A stretch of DNA of 5,719 bases from Spirochaetales bacterium (GTDB lineage Bacteria > Spirochaetota > Spirochaetia > Sphaerochaetales > Sphaerochaetaceae). Under the pieces are notes generated by a model. It made no database searches, was not told the origin of the DNA, and was given only the letters and a program-made list of their open reading frames with translations. Positions 1-5,147 of this stretch are shown piece by piece (position 1 is the first letter of the stretch; the number at the start of each line of letters is the position of its first letter). A program made the translations under genes and the position numbers. The stretch lies in the NCBI GenBank assembly GCA_017614625.1, contig JAGABK010000173.1:1-5719 (forward strand), given 5' to 3'.

Positions 1-320
1 AGGGCCACGACTCCCGGGAAGAAACGCTCGAACCTGATGAATCCGAAAATCTTGAAGGAGGGCAGGTTGATGTTGCCGAACACCACGTAGTAGATGATGA
101 AGAGCTGTACGAGCATGGGTGTCGCCCTGAACAGCTCGACATAGCCTGTCGCGAACCATGAGAGCGGCTTGATCCTGGACATGCGCATGAGAGCCAGCGC
201 AAGGGCGAGGATGAAGCCGAAGACAACTGTCAGGGCCGACAGCGACAATGTGCATATCAGGCCCTGTTCAAACAGCTGTATGTATCGCCAGGTCGCGGCG
301 AATCCGTCAGAGGAGAACAT
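1..320 (-). CDS. Amino-acid ABC transporter permease (HisM/GlnP type), 3' end outside window
   Basis: This is the N-terminal 106 residues of an inner-membrane permease that would move an amino acid delivered by the binding protein encoded just upstream. The visible sequence has a hydrophobic span at about residues 21-44, then the highly typical stretch ELFRATPMLVQLFIIYY at about 62-78, a hallmark of the polar amino-acid permease family (HisM, GlnP, ArtQ). The cytoplasmic EAA loop that contacts the ATPase is beyond the left edge, so the gene is cut by the window and not visibly broken. The start ATG (318-320 on the minus strand) lies 11 nt after the binding-protein stop. Its ribosome binding site GAGGA overlaps that TGA stop, which suggests translational coupling. 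An ATPase gene is expected further downstream. The family call is secure; the substrate cannot be read from this fragment. Confidence 0.93.
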   Translation of the reverse strand, partial: MFSSDGFAATWRYIQLFEQGLICTLSLSALTVVFGFILALALALMRMSRIKPLSWFATGYVELFRATPMLVQLFIIYYVVFGNINLPSFKIFGFIRFERFFPGVVA

Positions 321-331
321 CGGTCAGTTCC

Positions 332-1222
332 TCAGTCCTTCTTCTCGGGCTCGGGGAGAAGTCCCTCGAGGATGTTTCCTGTGGCCTTCTCGTTGGCCTC
401 GGCGACGAACGCGGCCATGCTTCCGTCCTCAAGAGCCGCCTTGATGGCCCTGTTGACGCCTTCCAGGAGAGCCAGGTTGCCCTTGGCGACTCCTACGACC
501 GAGCCTTCCTCCTCGTACGAGACGGGCAGGACGATCTCGAGGTCGGGGTAGTTCTTCTGGTAGGACTCCGCGACGACGGTCTCGATGTAGGCTCCGGTGA
601 TCTTGCCGGCCAGAAGCTCGGCGATGATGTCGGTGACCTTGACGAGGGCGATGATGTCGGCGTTGGGCGAGTTCTCCTCGGCCAGGCCCATCTGGATGGA
701 ACCGGTCTGTGCGGCGATGGTGTAGGCCTTGTTGTTGGTGTCGGCCAGGGTCTTGAACTTCTCGGCGTTGGCCTTGGTGGTCACGAAGGACTGTCCGCCG
801 GTGTAGTAGATGATGGAGAACTCCATGACCTCGGCTCTTTCAGGAGCGGGCGAGTAGCCGGCCATTCCGAGGTCGACGTTCTTCTTCTGGACTTCCATGA
901 TTGTTCCGTCGAAGTCCATGGGGATGACATCGAGCTTGAGTCCCAGGTAGTCTGCGATGTACTTGGCAAGCGACATGTCGAAGCCGGCCAGAGACGGCGT
1001 GCCGTCCTCGGCGATGGAGTAGAACTCATACGGAGCGAAGTCGGGTGACGTGGCCACCGTGAGGACGCCCTGTGTCTTTGTCGTGATTGCTGCCTTGAGC
1101 TGGTCAAGGCTCATTGCCGAGTAATCGACTGCGGCGGTCGTTGCCGCTTCCTCGGTTGCTGCGGCCGCGAAAAGCGGCAGGCAGACAGCTGCGATTATAA
1201 GGATGATTGCAAGTTTCTTCAT
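332..1222 (-). CDS. Amino-acid ABC transporter substrate-binding protein (family 3)
   Basis: This is the periplasmic receptor of a polar amino-acid importer; it captures the ligand and hands it to the permease encoded 11 nt downstream. The protein has a signal peptide (MKKLAIILIIAAVCLPLFAA, then an alanine-rich cleavage region before TEEA). The mature domain shows the family-3 order: LTVATSPDFAPYEFY near residue 56, GFDMSLAKYIADYLGL, VDLGMAGYSPAPERAEVMEFS with the arginine that usually binds the ligand carboxylate, and a C-terminal lobe with a GSVVGVAKGN segment. At 296 residues it is slightly longer than usual because of a linker rich in Ala, Thr and Glu after the signal. The Cys in the signal follows Val and is not a good lipobox, so I expect a soluble periplasmic protein. 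Two start ATGs are six bases apart; the second (1222) is preferred because it sits 7 nt from AGAGG, while the first (1228) sits only 1 nt away. The ligand is unknown. Confidence 0.95.
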   Translation of the reverse strand: MKKLAIILIIAAVCLPLFAAAATEEAATTAAVDYSAMSLDQLKAAITTKTQGVLTVATSPDFAPYEFYSIAEDGTPSLAGFDMSLAKYIADYLGLKLDVIPMDFDGTIMEVQKKNVDLGMAGYSPAPERAEVMEFSIIYYTGGQSFVTTKANAEKFKTLADTNNKAYTIAAQTGSIQMGLAEENSPNADIIALVKVTDIIAELLAGKITGAYIETVVAESYQKNYPDLEIVLPVSYEEEGSVVGVAKGNLALLEGVNRAIKAALEDGSMAAFVAEANEKATGNILEGLLPEPEKKD

Positions 1223-1228
1223 GGTCAT

Positions 1229-1236
1229 ACCTCTTT
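1229..1236 (-). promoter_or_regulatory. Ribosome binding site deciding the binding-protein start
   Basis: On the minus strand this reads AAAGAGGT. The AGAGG core leaves 7 nt to the ATG at 1222 but only 1 nt to the ATG at 1228, so the MKK start is favoured over MTMKK. Confidence 0.7.
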
Positions 1237-1326
1237 ATTAAGTTCTGTGTCTCTGATACTGACACTTTTGCATGCATATGTCCATAGTTTACTGAAACAA
1301 AATTGAATTTTTTTGCGTTTTTACGT

Positions 1327-1339
1327 ATGTTGTGAACAT
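1327..1339. promoter_or_regulatory. Palindrome, possible operator
   Basis: ATGTT-GTG-AACAT is a perfect 5+3+5 inverted repeat about 100 bp upstream of the transporter start and about 150 bp upstream of the RicT-like start. Its size suits a dimeric repressor site, but such a repeat can arise by chance in AT-rich DNA and no family of regulator can be named. Confidence 0.2.
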
Positions 1340-1377
1340 TTTCTCAAATATTCTTGCATTTCCTTGGCCTCTTATGC

Positions 1378-1402
1378 AAAAAATCCTGCAAGTTCCCGCA
1401 GG
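1378..1402 (-). terminator. Rho-independent terminator-like hairpin, minus strand, upstream of transporter operon
   Basis: Read on the minus strand, CCTGCGG (1402-1396) pairs with TTGCAGG (1391-1385) through five Watson-Crick pairs and two G-U pairs around a GAAC loop, followed one base later by six T residues (1383-1378). This is terminator geometry for a transcript heading toward the binding-protein gene, about 150 nt before its start. It could end a short leader or small RNA, or act as an attenuator. The plus-strand reading lacks the T tract. Confidence 0.45.
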
Positions 1403-1433
1403 CAGCACACAGCTGTTTATGTAGCCCCTGCGG
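1396..1433 (-). promoter_or_regulatory. Alternative stem competing with the terminator (possible antiterminator)
   Basis: On the minus strand CCGCAGG (1433-1427) is perfectly complementary to CCTGCGG (1402-1396), the 5' arm of the adjacent terminator-like hairpin. The region between them contains a smaller CAGC/GCTG hairpin. The two pairings are mutually exclusive, the usual logic of an attenuator or riboswitch expression platform. No known aptamer or T-box motif was recognised, so any ligand is unknown. Confidence 0.35.
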
Positions 1434-1451
1434 CGACAGTGTCCGCGATGC

Positions 1452-1480
1452 TTGTTGAAAATCCCATTATGGCTTATCAT
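1452..1480 (+). promoter_or_regulatory. Candidate promoter of the RicT-like gene
   Basis: TATCAT (1475-1480) matches the -10 consensus at five of six positions, and TTGTTG (1452-1457) is a weak -35 with a 17-nt spacer. Transcription would begin near 1487, only about four bases before the ATG at 1491, giving an almost leaderless message. This agrees with the missing ribosome binding site. The -35 is poor, so the call is tentative. Confidence 0.35.
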
Positions 1481-1490
1481 TTGAACTGCA

Positions 1491-2645
1491 ATGAATAAGA
1501 ACCGCAACGAACAGGCCCAGAGAGCCTACATATATCTTGTAAAGACACCCAGCAGCAACGACCTTACGGTCTGCGCCAGCGAAAGCGTTTTCTATCCGGG
1601 AACCTATGTCGTCTCACCCACGCGCTACGGCCTGGACATGGGAATCGTCATCGGATCCGCCTCCGACCTTGGACAGAACAACAAGTACACTCCCGGCTGC
1701 AAGGCATGCCTCGGATCGTGCCATTTCGGGCCATCGGCCTGCAAAAAGGAAGAGGATGACGACAAGCCGGCGGCCACCGGAGTCATCGAGAACGACGATG
1801 TTGTGGTGGAGACCGACGGAAATGTCCTGAACATGGGACCGCTTCCGGCCTTCGGGATCAGGAAGGAGAGACCCGAGACGATCGTGCCGGACGACCCGGA
1901 GATCGACGAGACCGGGCTCTGGGACCAGGCCTACAAGGATCCCGAGATGGTCGAGGTCGACGGGGATGTGGCGTGGATAGCTCACATCGCCACGCCGGAC
2001 GAGATCCGCAGGTACAATGAGAATAGAGAGGAAGAGAAGACCGCGATAGAGATCTGCAGGGAGAAGATCGCGAAGCACAATCTGGACATGAAGCTGGTCA
2101 CGGCGCACTTCCTGCTGTGCGAGCCCAAGGTGCTGTTCTTCTTCACGGCCGAGGACCGCGTGGATTTCAGGGACCTGGTCAAGGACCTGGTGTCGGTGTT
2201 CAGGATGAGGATCGAACTCAGGCAGATCGGCGTGCGCGACGAGTCCAGGGTCCTGGGCGGTCTTGCCGTCTGCGGCCGCGATTTCTGCTGCCACTGCGTG
2301 TCCGACAAGCTCAAGCCTGTGACCATCAAGATGGCCAAGGAGCAGAACCTCTCGCTCAATTCGATGAAGATCTCGGGTCCGTGCGGAAGGCTTCTGTGCT
2401 GCCTGAGCTATGAATACGACTTCTACCTCGAGGAGAAGCAGGCCTATCCCGCCGAAGGAAGCAGGATCAGGATCGGCGGAGAGCTCTTCAAGGTCACCGA
2501 AATCAACATCCTCTCGCACAAGATGACCCTTACGGGGCCTGAGGGACAGCAGCTGCAGGTCCCCAGACGCGAGCTTTTCTACAATCACGACAAAGACAGA
2601 TGGGAGGTTCTCCAGCAGTTCCAGGAGGAATTTTTGTCCGATTGA
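1491..2645 (+). CDS. RicT/YaaT-family PSP1-domain protein with cysteine-containing insertion
   Basis: In Bacillus the homologue RicT (YaaT) joins RicA and RicF in a complex that carries Fe-S clusters and promotes RNase Y-dependent RNA processing; a related cytoplasmic role is inferred here. The N-terminal barrel-like part spans about residues 10-57. The PSP1 C-terminal domain begins near 165 (ATPDEIRRYNENREEEKTAI) and includes FTAEDRVDFRDLVKDL, IELRQIGVRDESR, the first cysteine cluster CGRDFCCHC (C261, C266, C267, C269) and KISGPCGRLLCC (C298, C303, C304), all family hallmarks. The protein has 384 residues, whereas RicT has about 275. The excess is an acidic insertion at about 58-162 that begins with four cysteines (C70, C73, C77, C84). 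The ATG at 1491 is the only reasonable start, because a stop in frame lies at 1482-1484; no Shine-Dalgarno sequence precedes it. Family call secure, function inferred. Confidence 0.92.
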   Translation: MNKNRNEQAQRAYIYLVKTPSSNDLTVCASESVFYPGTYVVSPTRYGLDMGIVIGSASDLGQNNKYTPGCKACLGSCHFGPSACKKEEDDDKPAATGVIENDDVVVETDGNVLNMGPLPAFGIRKERPETIVPDDPEIDETGLWDQAYKDPEMVEVDGDVAWIAHIATPDEIRRYNENREEEKTAIEICREKIAKHNLDMKLVTAHFLLCEPKVLFFFTAEDRVDFRDLVKDLVSVFRMRIELRQIGVRDESRVLGGLAVCGRDFCCHCVSDKLKPVTIKMAKEQNLSLNSMKISGPCGRLLCCLSYEYDFYLEEKQAYPAEGSRIRIGGELFKVTEINILSHKMTLTGPEGQQLQVPRRELFYNHDKDRWEVLQQFQEEFLSD

Positions 2646-2659
2646 GGTAAAATGTTGTA

Positions 2660-2688
2660 TTGACCAGTTTTAAGGACTGTGATATGTT
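2660..2688 (+). promoter_or_regulatory. Sigma70-type promoter of rpsT operon
   Basis: TTGACC (2660-2665) matches five of six -35 bases. After exactly 17 nt comes TATGTT (2683-2688), matching four of six -10 bases, preceded by TG plus one base (extended -10). Transcription would begin near 2695, giving a leader of about 74 nt. The location, just upstream of a ribosomal protein gene, supports the call. Confidence 0.65.
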
Positions 2689-2758
2689 TTGTAGGCGTCG
2701 CGCTTTGAGCGCCGCAGCAATTTTCTACAGTAAATAGTTTATCTTGCTAAAGATATTT

Positions 2759-2764
2759 GGAGGG
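2759..2764 (+). promoter_or_regulatory. Ribosome binding site deciding the rpsT start
   Basis: GGAGGG lies 4 nt before the GTG at 2769. A longer frame opening with TTG at 2757 would place this site inside the coding sequence, so GTG is the better start. Confidence 0.8.
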
Positions 2765-2768
2765 TAAA

Positions 2769-3026
2769 GTGAATCGTTCCGCAGATAAGAGAGATCGTGA
2801 GAACAAAGCCAGAAGGCTTAGAAACCGTGAGACAAAGAGTGAGTTCCGCACAGCCATCAAGGCTTTCGACGCAGCAGTCGCCGCTGGTGACAAGGAAGCC
2901 GCAGAGAAGGCAATGAAGCTCTCTTTCAAGCTTATGGATTCTGCAGTCAACAAGGGTGTGATTCATCACAATACCTCGGACAGGAAGAAGTCCAGAATGA
3001 ACATCAAGTTCAACCAGATGGCATAA
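2769..3026 (+). CDS. rpsT: 30S ribosomal protein S20
   Basis: S20 is a primary 16S rRNA-binding protein of the small subunit. The 85-residue product starts (M)NRSADKRDRENKARRLRN, matching the basic S20 N-terminus, and continues with the typical helical bundle: SEFRTAIKAFDAAV, a GDKEAAEKAM turn, and the closing GVIHHNTSDRKKSRMN, where the family carries the conserved KGxIHxNxAxRxKSR pattern. The length is normal for the family. The start is GTG, chosen because a strong GGAGGG lies 4 nt upstream and because the family begins a few residues before RSAxKR. It heads a tightly packed cluster: the HU/IHF-family gene follows after 13 nt. A non-ATG start may hold down translation, as the UUG start of E. 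coli rpsT does. Confidence 0.97.
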   Translation: MNRSADKRDRENKARRLRNRETKSEFRTAIKAFDAAVAAGDKEAAEKAMKLSFKLMDSAVNKGVIHHNTSDRKKSRMNIKFNQMA

Positions 3027-3039
3027 TCGGAGGTGCATC

Positions 3040-3348
3040 ATGGAGAAGACAAAACTTACAAAGGCTGTAATCATCGAGCATCTTCACGACAAGCTCGGCA
3101 TCAATAGAAGCGACATCCACCAGATCGTCGACGAGTTCTTCGAGGAAGTCAAGGACGGACTCAAGGAAGAGAAGATCATCGAGCTCCGCGGCTTCGGCAC
3201 ATTCGAGGTCAGGACACGCAAGGGCAGAGAGAAGGCCCGCAACCCCAAGACCGGCGAGCTGGTTGCAGTAGACACCCACGGTGTGGCAGTGTTCCGCCCG
3301 GGCAAAGAGCTCAAGGACCTTGTCTGGGATCTCCGCCAGGAGAACTGA
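3040..3348 (+). CDS. HU/IHF-family DNA-binding protein
   Basis: This is a small nucleoid protein that should dimerise and bend DNA. In its 102 residues the N-terminal helices (TKLTKAVIIEHLHDKLGINR) lead to the dimer core. The family signature is GFGTFEVRTRKGREKARNPK at about residues 51-70, followed by TGE; the Pro at 69 is the arm-tip residue that intercalates between base pairs in HU and IHF. The C-terminus (VFRPGKELKDLVWDL) is also typical. The N-terminus is a few residues longer than E. coli HU, as in spirochaetal HU/IHF hybrids such as Borrelia Hbb. GGAGGTG lies 5-6 nt before the ATG. The gene sits between rpsT and lnt, an order I recall from Treponema. HU versus IHF specificity cannot be decided from sequence alone. 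Confidence 0.95.
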   Translation: MEKTKLTKAVIIEHLHDKLGINRSDIHQIVDEFFEEVKDGLKEEKIIELRGFGTFEVRTRKGREKARNPKTGELVAVDTHGVAVFRPGKELKDLVWDLRQEN

Positions 3349-3357
3349 TAGGTACCA

Positions 3358-5103
3358 ATGAAAAAACTTCTTTGCGTAAATGACAAGATTTTACGCAGAC
3401 GCAACCTCAGAACTGTGTGCTCTGAGGTTGTTTTGTTGTTGATTTCCGCATTCGTCCTCTCAATGGCCCATCCGAGCTTCCTCTCGAAGACGGGCTTCGG
3501 ATTCCTTGCGTTCATCTCCATCATTCCGGTCTTCTCCGTCATCAAGAACACGAGCTGGAAGCTGGTGGGGGCTTACGGATTCCTCTACGGATTCGTCTAC
3601 TACAGCATTTTCAACTACTGGCTCACGACCTTCCATCCTCTTGCCATCCTGATCGTCACGATCATCAAGGGCGCCGAGATGGTTCCGCTGTTCTTCGCCC
3701 TCAAGGCGGCCGACAGATGGCTCTCGGGAATACTGAAGGGAAGGCTGGTGCCTCTTTTCCAGGCCATGTTCTGGGTCTCCTACGCCTACCTCTCGCAGAA
3801 CTGGTTCGCAGGCTACCCCTACGGAACCGTGGCCTACGCCCTGTACAACTACAGGGTCCTCATCCAGATCGCCGATTTCTCGGGAATCTGGGGACTTACA
3901 TTCATGCTCGTCTATCCGCAGGCGCTGCTGGGCAACTGGTTCTGCGACCACTACAGCAGGACCTGCACCGAGCATTCGGAAGGCCTGTGGGACCACATCA
4001 AGTTCCACAAAGTATCCCTGATCGTGTACGCAGTCCTCCTCGTAGGCCAGACAATCTACGGCATCATCACGCTGAGCTACTGGTCCAAGGTGGAGGAAGA
4101 CAACACGTTCAAGGTCGCCACCGTGCAGCACAACGCCGATTCCTGGAAGGGCGGCTACGACACATACAAGCGCAACTTCATCAACCTCGAGAAGATGAGC
4201 CTGGAGGCCATGCTCTACAATCCGGACATGGTCATCTGGTCCGAGACGGCCTTCGTCCCGTCCGTCAACTGGTACACGAACTATCCGTACACGGGCGATG
4301 ACGAGGGAGCCACCTTCGACTACCTCAGGAAGATCCAGGGTCTTGTGAACGACTTCGTGAAATTCGGGTCCGAACTGGGCCTTCCGCTTCTCACCGGAAA
4401 CCCGTACAGCGTGATCAAGGACGAGAGCCTTCCGCCGTACGACGAGGAAGGCGAGTGGAACAAGCTGGACTACAATTCGGTCATCCTCTTCGACGACGGC
4501 ACGATCAAGCAGAGCTACCTCAAGCAGCATCTTGTGCCGTTCACCGAGCACTTCCCGTACGAGAAGCAGATGCCCTGGCTGTACAACCTCCTGAAGGCCA
4601 ACGACTACCACTGGTGGGAGAAGGGCACCGAGCCGGTGGTCTTCGAGACATCAAACGGCATCACGTTCTCCACGCCCATCTGCTACGAGGACGTCTTCGG
4701 CGACATCTGCGCCGCATTCGTTGCCAACGGGGCGGACATCATCATCAACATGACCAACGACTCGTGGTCAGGCTCCGAGGCCGCAGAGCGCCAGCACATG
4801 GCCATGGCGGTGTTCAGGTCCGTCGAGAACAGAAGGACCACGCTGCGCGGCACCAACAGCGGAATGACATGCCTCATCACCCCGGACGGAAAGATCCAGG
4901 GCGAGATGACGCCGTTCAAGATGGGATGGAAGATCTGGGAGGTCCCCGTATACAGCGGAAAGACCTACGGAACCACGTTCTACACGGATACGGTTGACAT
5001 CGGTGTCAAGATCTGCATCTGGGCTTCGTATCTCATTCTTGCGGTCGGGCTTGTTCTTGTCATAATCAAAAGATTCCGCGGACAGAAGAAAAAAGAACAG
5101 TAA
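3358..5103 (+). CDS. lnt: Apolipoprotein N-acyltransferase
   Basis: Lnt transfers an acyl chain from phospholipid to the free N-terminal amine of the diacylglyceryl-cysteine, completing lipoprotein maturation on the periplasmic face of the inner membrane. N-terminal membrane segments occupy roughly residues 24-243, including the AGYPYGTVAY motif (151-160). The nitrilase-like periplasmic domain follows from about 251 (FKVATVQHN). The catalytic triad is visible: Glu296 in IWSETAF, Lys389 in YLKQHLVPFTEHFP, Cys442 in TPICYED. The NDSW (467-470) and NRRTTLRGTNSG segments are also typical. One last membrane helix lies at about 551-570 before a basic tail. At 581 residues it is longer than E. coli Lnt (512). 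The ATG at 3358 has only a weak AGGT 4 nt upstream, and hairpins fill codons 5-25. A TTG at 3433 or 3436 behind GAGGT is an alternative start, but the RRRNLR cluster before the first helix fits the positive-inside rule and supports the ATG. Confidence 0.95.
   Translation: MKKLLCVNDKILRRRNLRTVCSEVVLLLISAFVLSMAHPSFLSKTGFGFLAFISIIPVFSVIKNTSWKLVGAYGFLYGFVYYSIFNYWLTTFHPLAILIVTIIKGAEMVPLFFALKAADRWLSGILKGRLVPLFQAMFWVSYAYLSQNWFAGYPYGTVAYALYNYRVLIQIADFSGIWGLTFMLVYPQALLGNWFCDHYSRTCTEHSEGLWDHIKFHKVSLIVYAVLLVGQTIYGIITLSYWSKVEEDNTFKVATVQHNADSWKGGYDTYKRNFINLEKMSLEAMLYNPDMVIWSETAFVPSVNWYTNYPYTGDDEGATFDYLRKIQGLVNDFVKFGSELGLPLLTGNPYSVIKDESLPPYDEEGEWNKLDYNSVILFDDGTIKQSYLKQHLVPFTEHFPYEKQMPWLYNLLKANDYHWWEKGTEPVVFETSNGITFSTPICYEDVFGDICAAFVANGADIIINMTNDSWSGSEAAERQHMAMAVFRSVENRRTTLRGTNSGMTCLITPDGKIQGEMTPFKMGWKIWEVPVYSGKTYGTTFYTDTVDIGVKICIWASYLILAVGLVLVIIKRFRGQKKKEQ
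3371..3399 (+). promoter_or_regulatory. RNA hairpin at the 5' end of the lnt frame
   Basis: TTTGCGTAAA (3371-3380) pairs with TTTACGCAGA (3390-3399): eight perfect core pairs, one G-U and one outer A-U pair, around a 9-nt loop. It lies one base before a second, terminator-like hairpin. The function is unknown; it could modulate the following terminator or translation from the lnt ATG 13 nt upstream. Confidence 0.5.
3401..3440 (+). terminator. Terminator or attenuator hairpin inside the lnt reading frame
   Basis: CAACCTCAGA (3402-3411) pairs perfectly with TCTGAGGTTG (3421-3430) around a 9-nt loop; an outer G-U pair (3401/3431) can extend it. The stem is followed directly by TTTTGTTGTT (3431-3440), a T-rich tract interrupted by G. 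The geometry is that of an intrinsic terminator ending the rpsT-HU transcript, with read-through needed for lnt. Its stem is only moderately GC-rich and the T tract is imperfect, so partial termination is more likely than complete. Confidence 0.5.
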
Positions 5104-5147
5104 TTTCGCTGAGTCGAGTTTATACTTCAAGCAAGGAGTGCGAAATT
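5102..5147 (+). repeat. Inverted repeat linking the lnt stop and the next start
   Basis: AATTTCGC (5102-5109) is perfectly complementary to GCGAAATT (5140-5147), with 30 nt between. The first arm begins within the lnt TAA and the second runs into the TTG start of the next gene; the ribosome binding site lies in the loop. Pairing could dampen initiation and be opened by ribosomes finishing lnt. An 8-base repeat at this spacing can also occur by chance. Confidence 0.3.
5133..5138 (+). promoter_or_regulatory. Ribosome binding site supporting a TTG start
   Basis: AAGGAG sits 7 nt before TTG at 5146. No ATG in this frame occurs until well past the signal peptide, so this site fixes the non-standard start. 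A -10-like TATACT (5121-5126) lies just upstream but has no matching -35. Confidence 0.75.

Larger units (their letters stand above)
1223..1490. other. Divergent intergenic region
   Basis: This AT-richer stretch separates the leftward transporter operon from the rightward RicT-like gene. It contains the transporter ribosome binding site, an 8-base TGCATGCA palindrome (1269-1276), a perfect palindrome with a 3-nt centre (1327-1339), and a hairpin complex (1378-1433) with a T6 run on the minus strand. A promoter-like pair precedes the RicT-like start. Short open frames exist on both strands (1289-1507 minus, 1313-1498 plus), but they run through the hairpins, lack ribosome binding sites and encode no recognisable protein. 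I could not place a convincing promoter for the transporter operon. Confidence 0.7.
2646..2768 (+). other. Intergenic region and rpsT leader
   Basis: No convincing terminator follows the RicT-like gene, so read-through into rpsT is possible. The gap holds a promoter and then two small hairpins in the predicted leader: GCGCT-TTG-AGCGC (2700-2712), close to the predicted 5' end, and the AT-only-loop-flanked TATCTT-GCTA-AAGATA (2740-2755), which ends three bases before the ribosome binding site. S20 represses its own synthesis in E. coli; whether these structures serve that purpose here is speculation. Confidence 0.55.

Noticed and set aside
248..1048. 266-codon open frame on the plus strand opposite the binding-protein gene
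   Set aside because: It is the antisense shadow of a confidently identified gene; the product is a Gly/Val/Asp/Leu-rich low-complexity sequence without a domain.
1174..1222. Lipoprotein signal (Cys in the binding-protein signal peptide)
   Set aside because: The Cys is preceded by Ala-Ala-Val and followed by more hydrophobic residues; even the relaxed spirochaetal lipobox rarely allows Val at -1, so ordinary signal peptidase cleavage is more likely.
1289..1507. Small frames on both strands in the divergent intergenic region (72 codons minus, 61 codons plus)
   Set aside because: They overlap each other and the hairpin complex, have no ribosome binding site and match no family I know.
1614..2588. 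324-codon open frame on the minus strand opposite the RicT-like gene
   Set aside because: The plus-strand frame has clear RicT motifs; the antisense product has no recognisable domain and arises from GC-ending codons.
2700..2729. Terminator for the RicT-like gene at the GCGCT/AGCGC hairpin
   Set aside because: The stem is only five pairs, the T run starts about eight bases later and is short, and it lies downstream of the predicted rpsT transcription start.
3460..4611. 383-codon open frame on the minus strand opposite lnt
   Set aside because: The plus frame holds the full Lnt catalytic triad; the antisense product is a shadow with highly skewed Val/Glu/Asp/Arg content.
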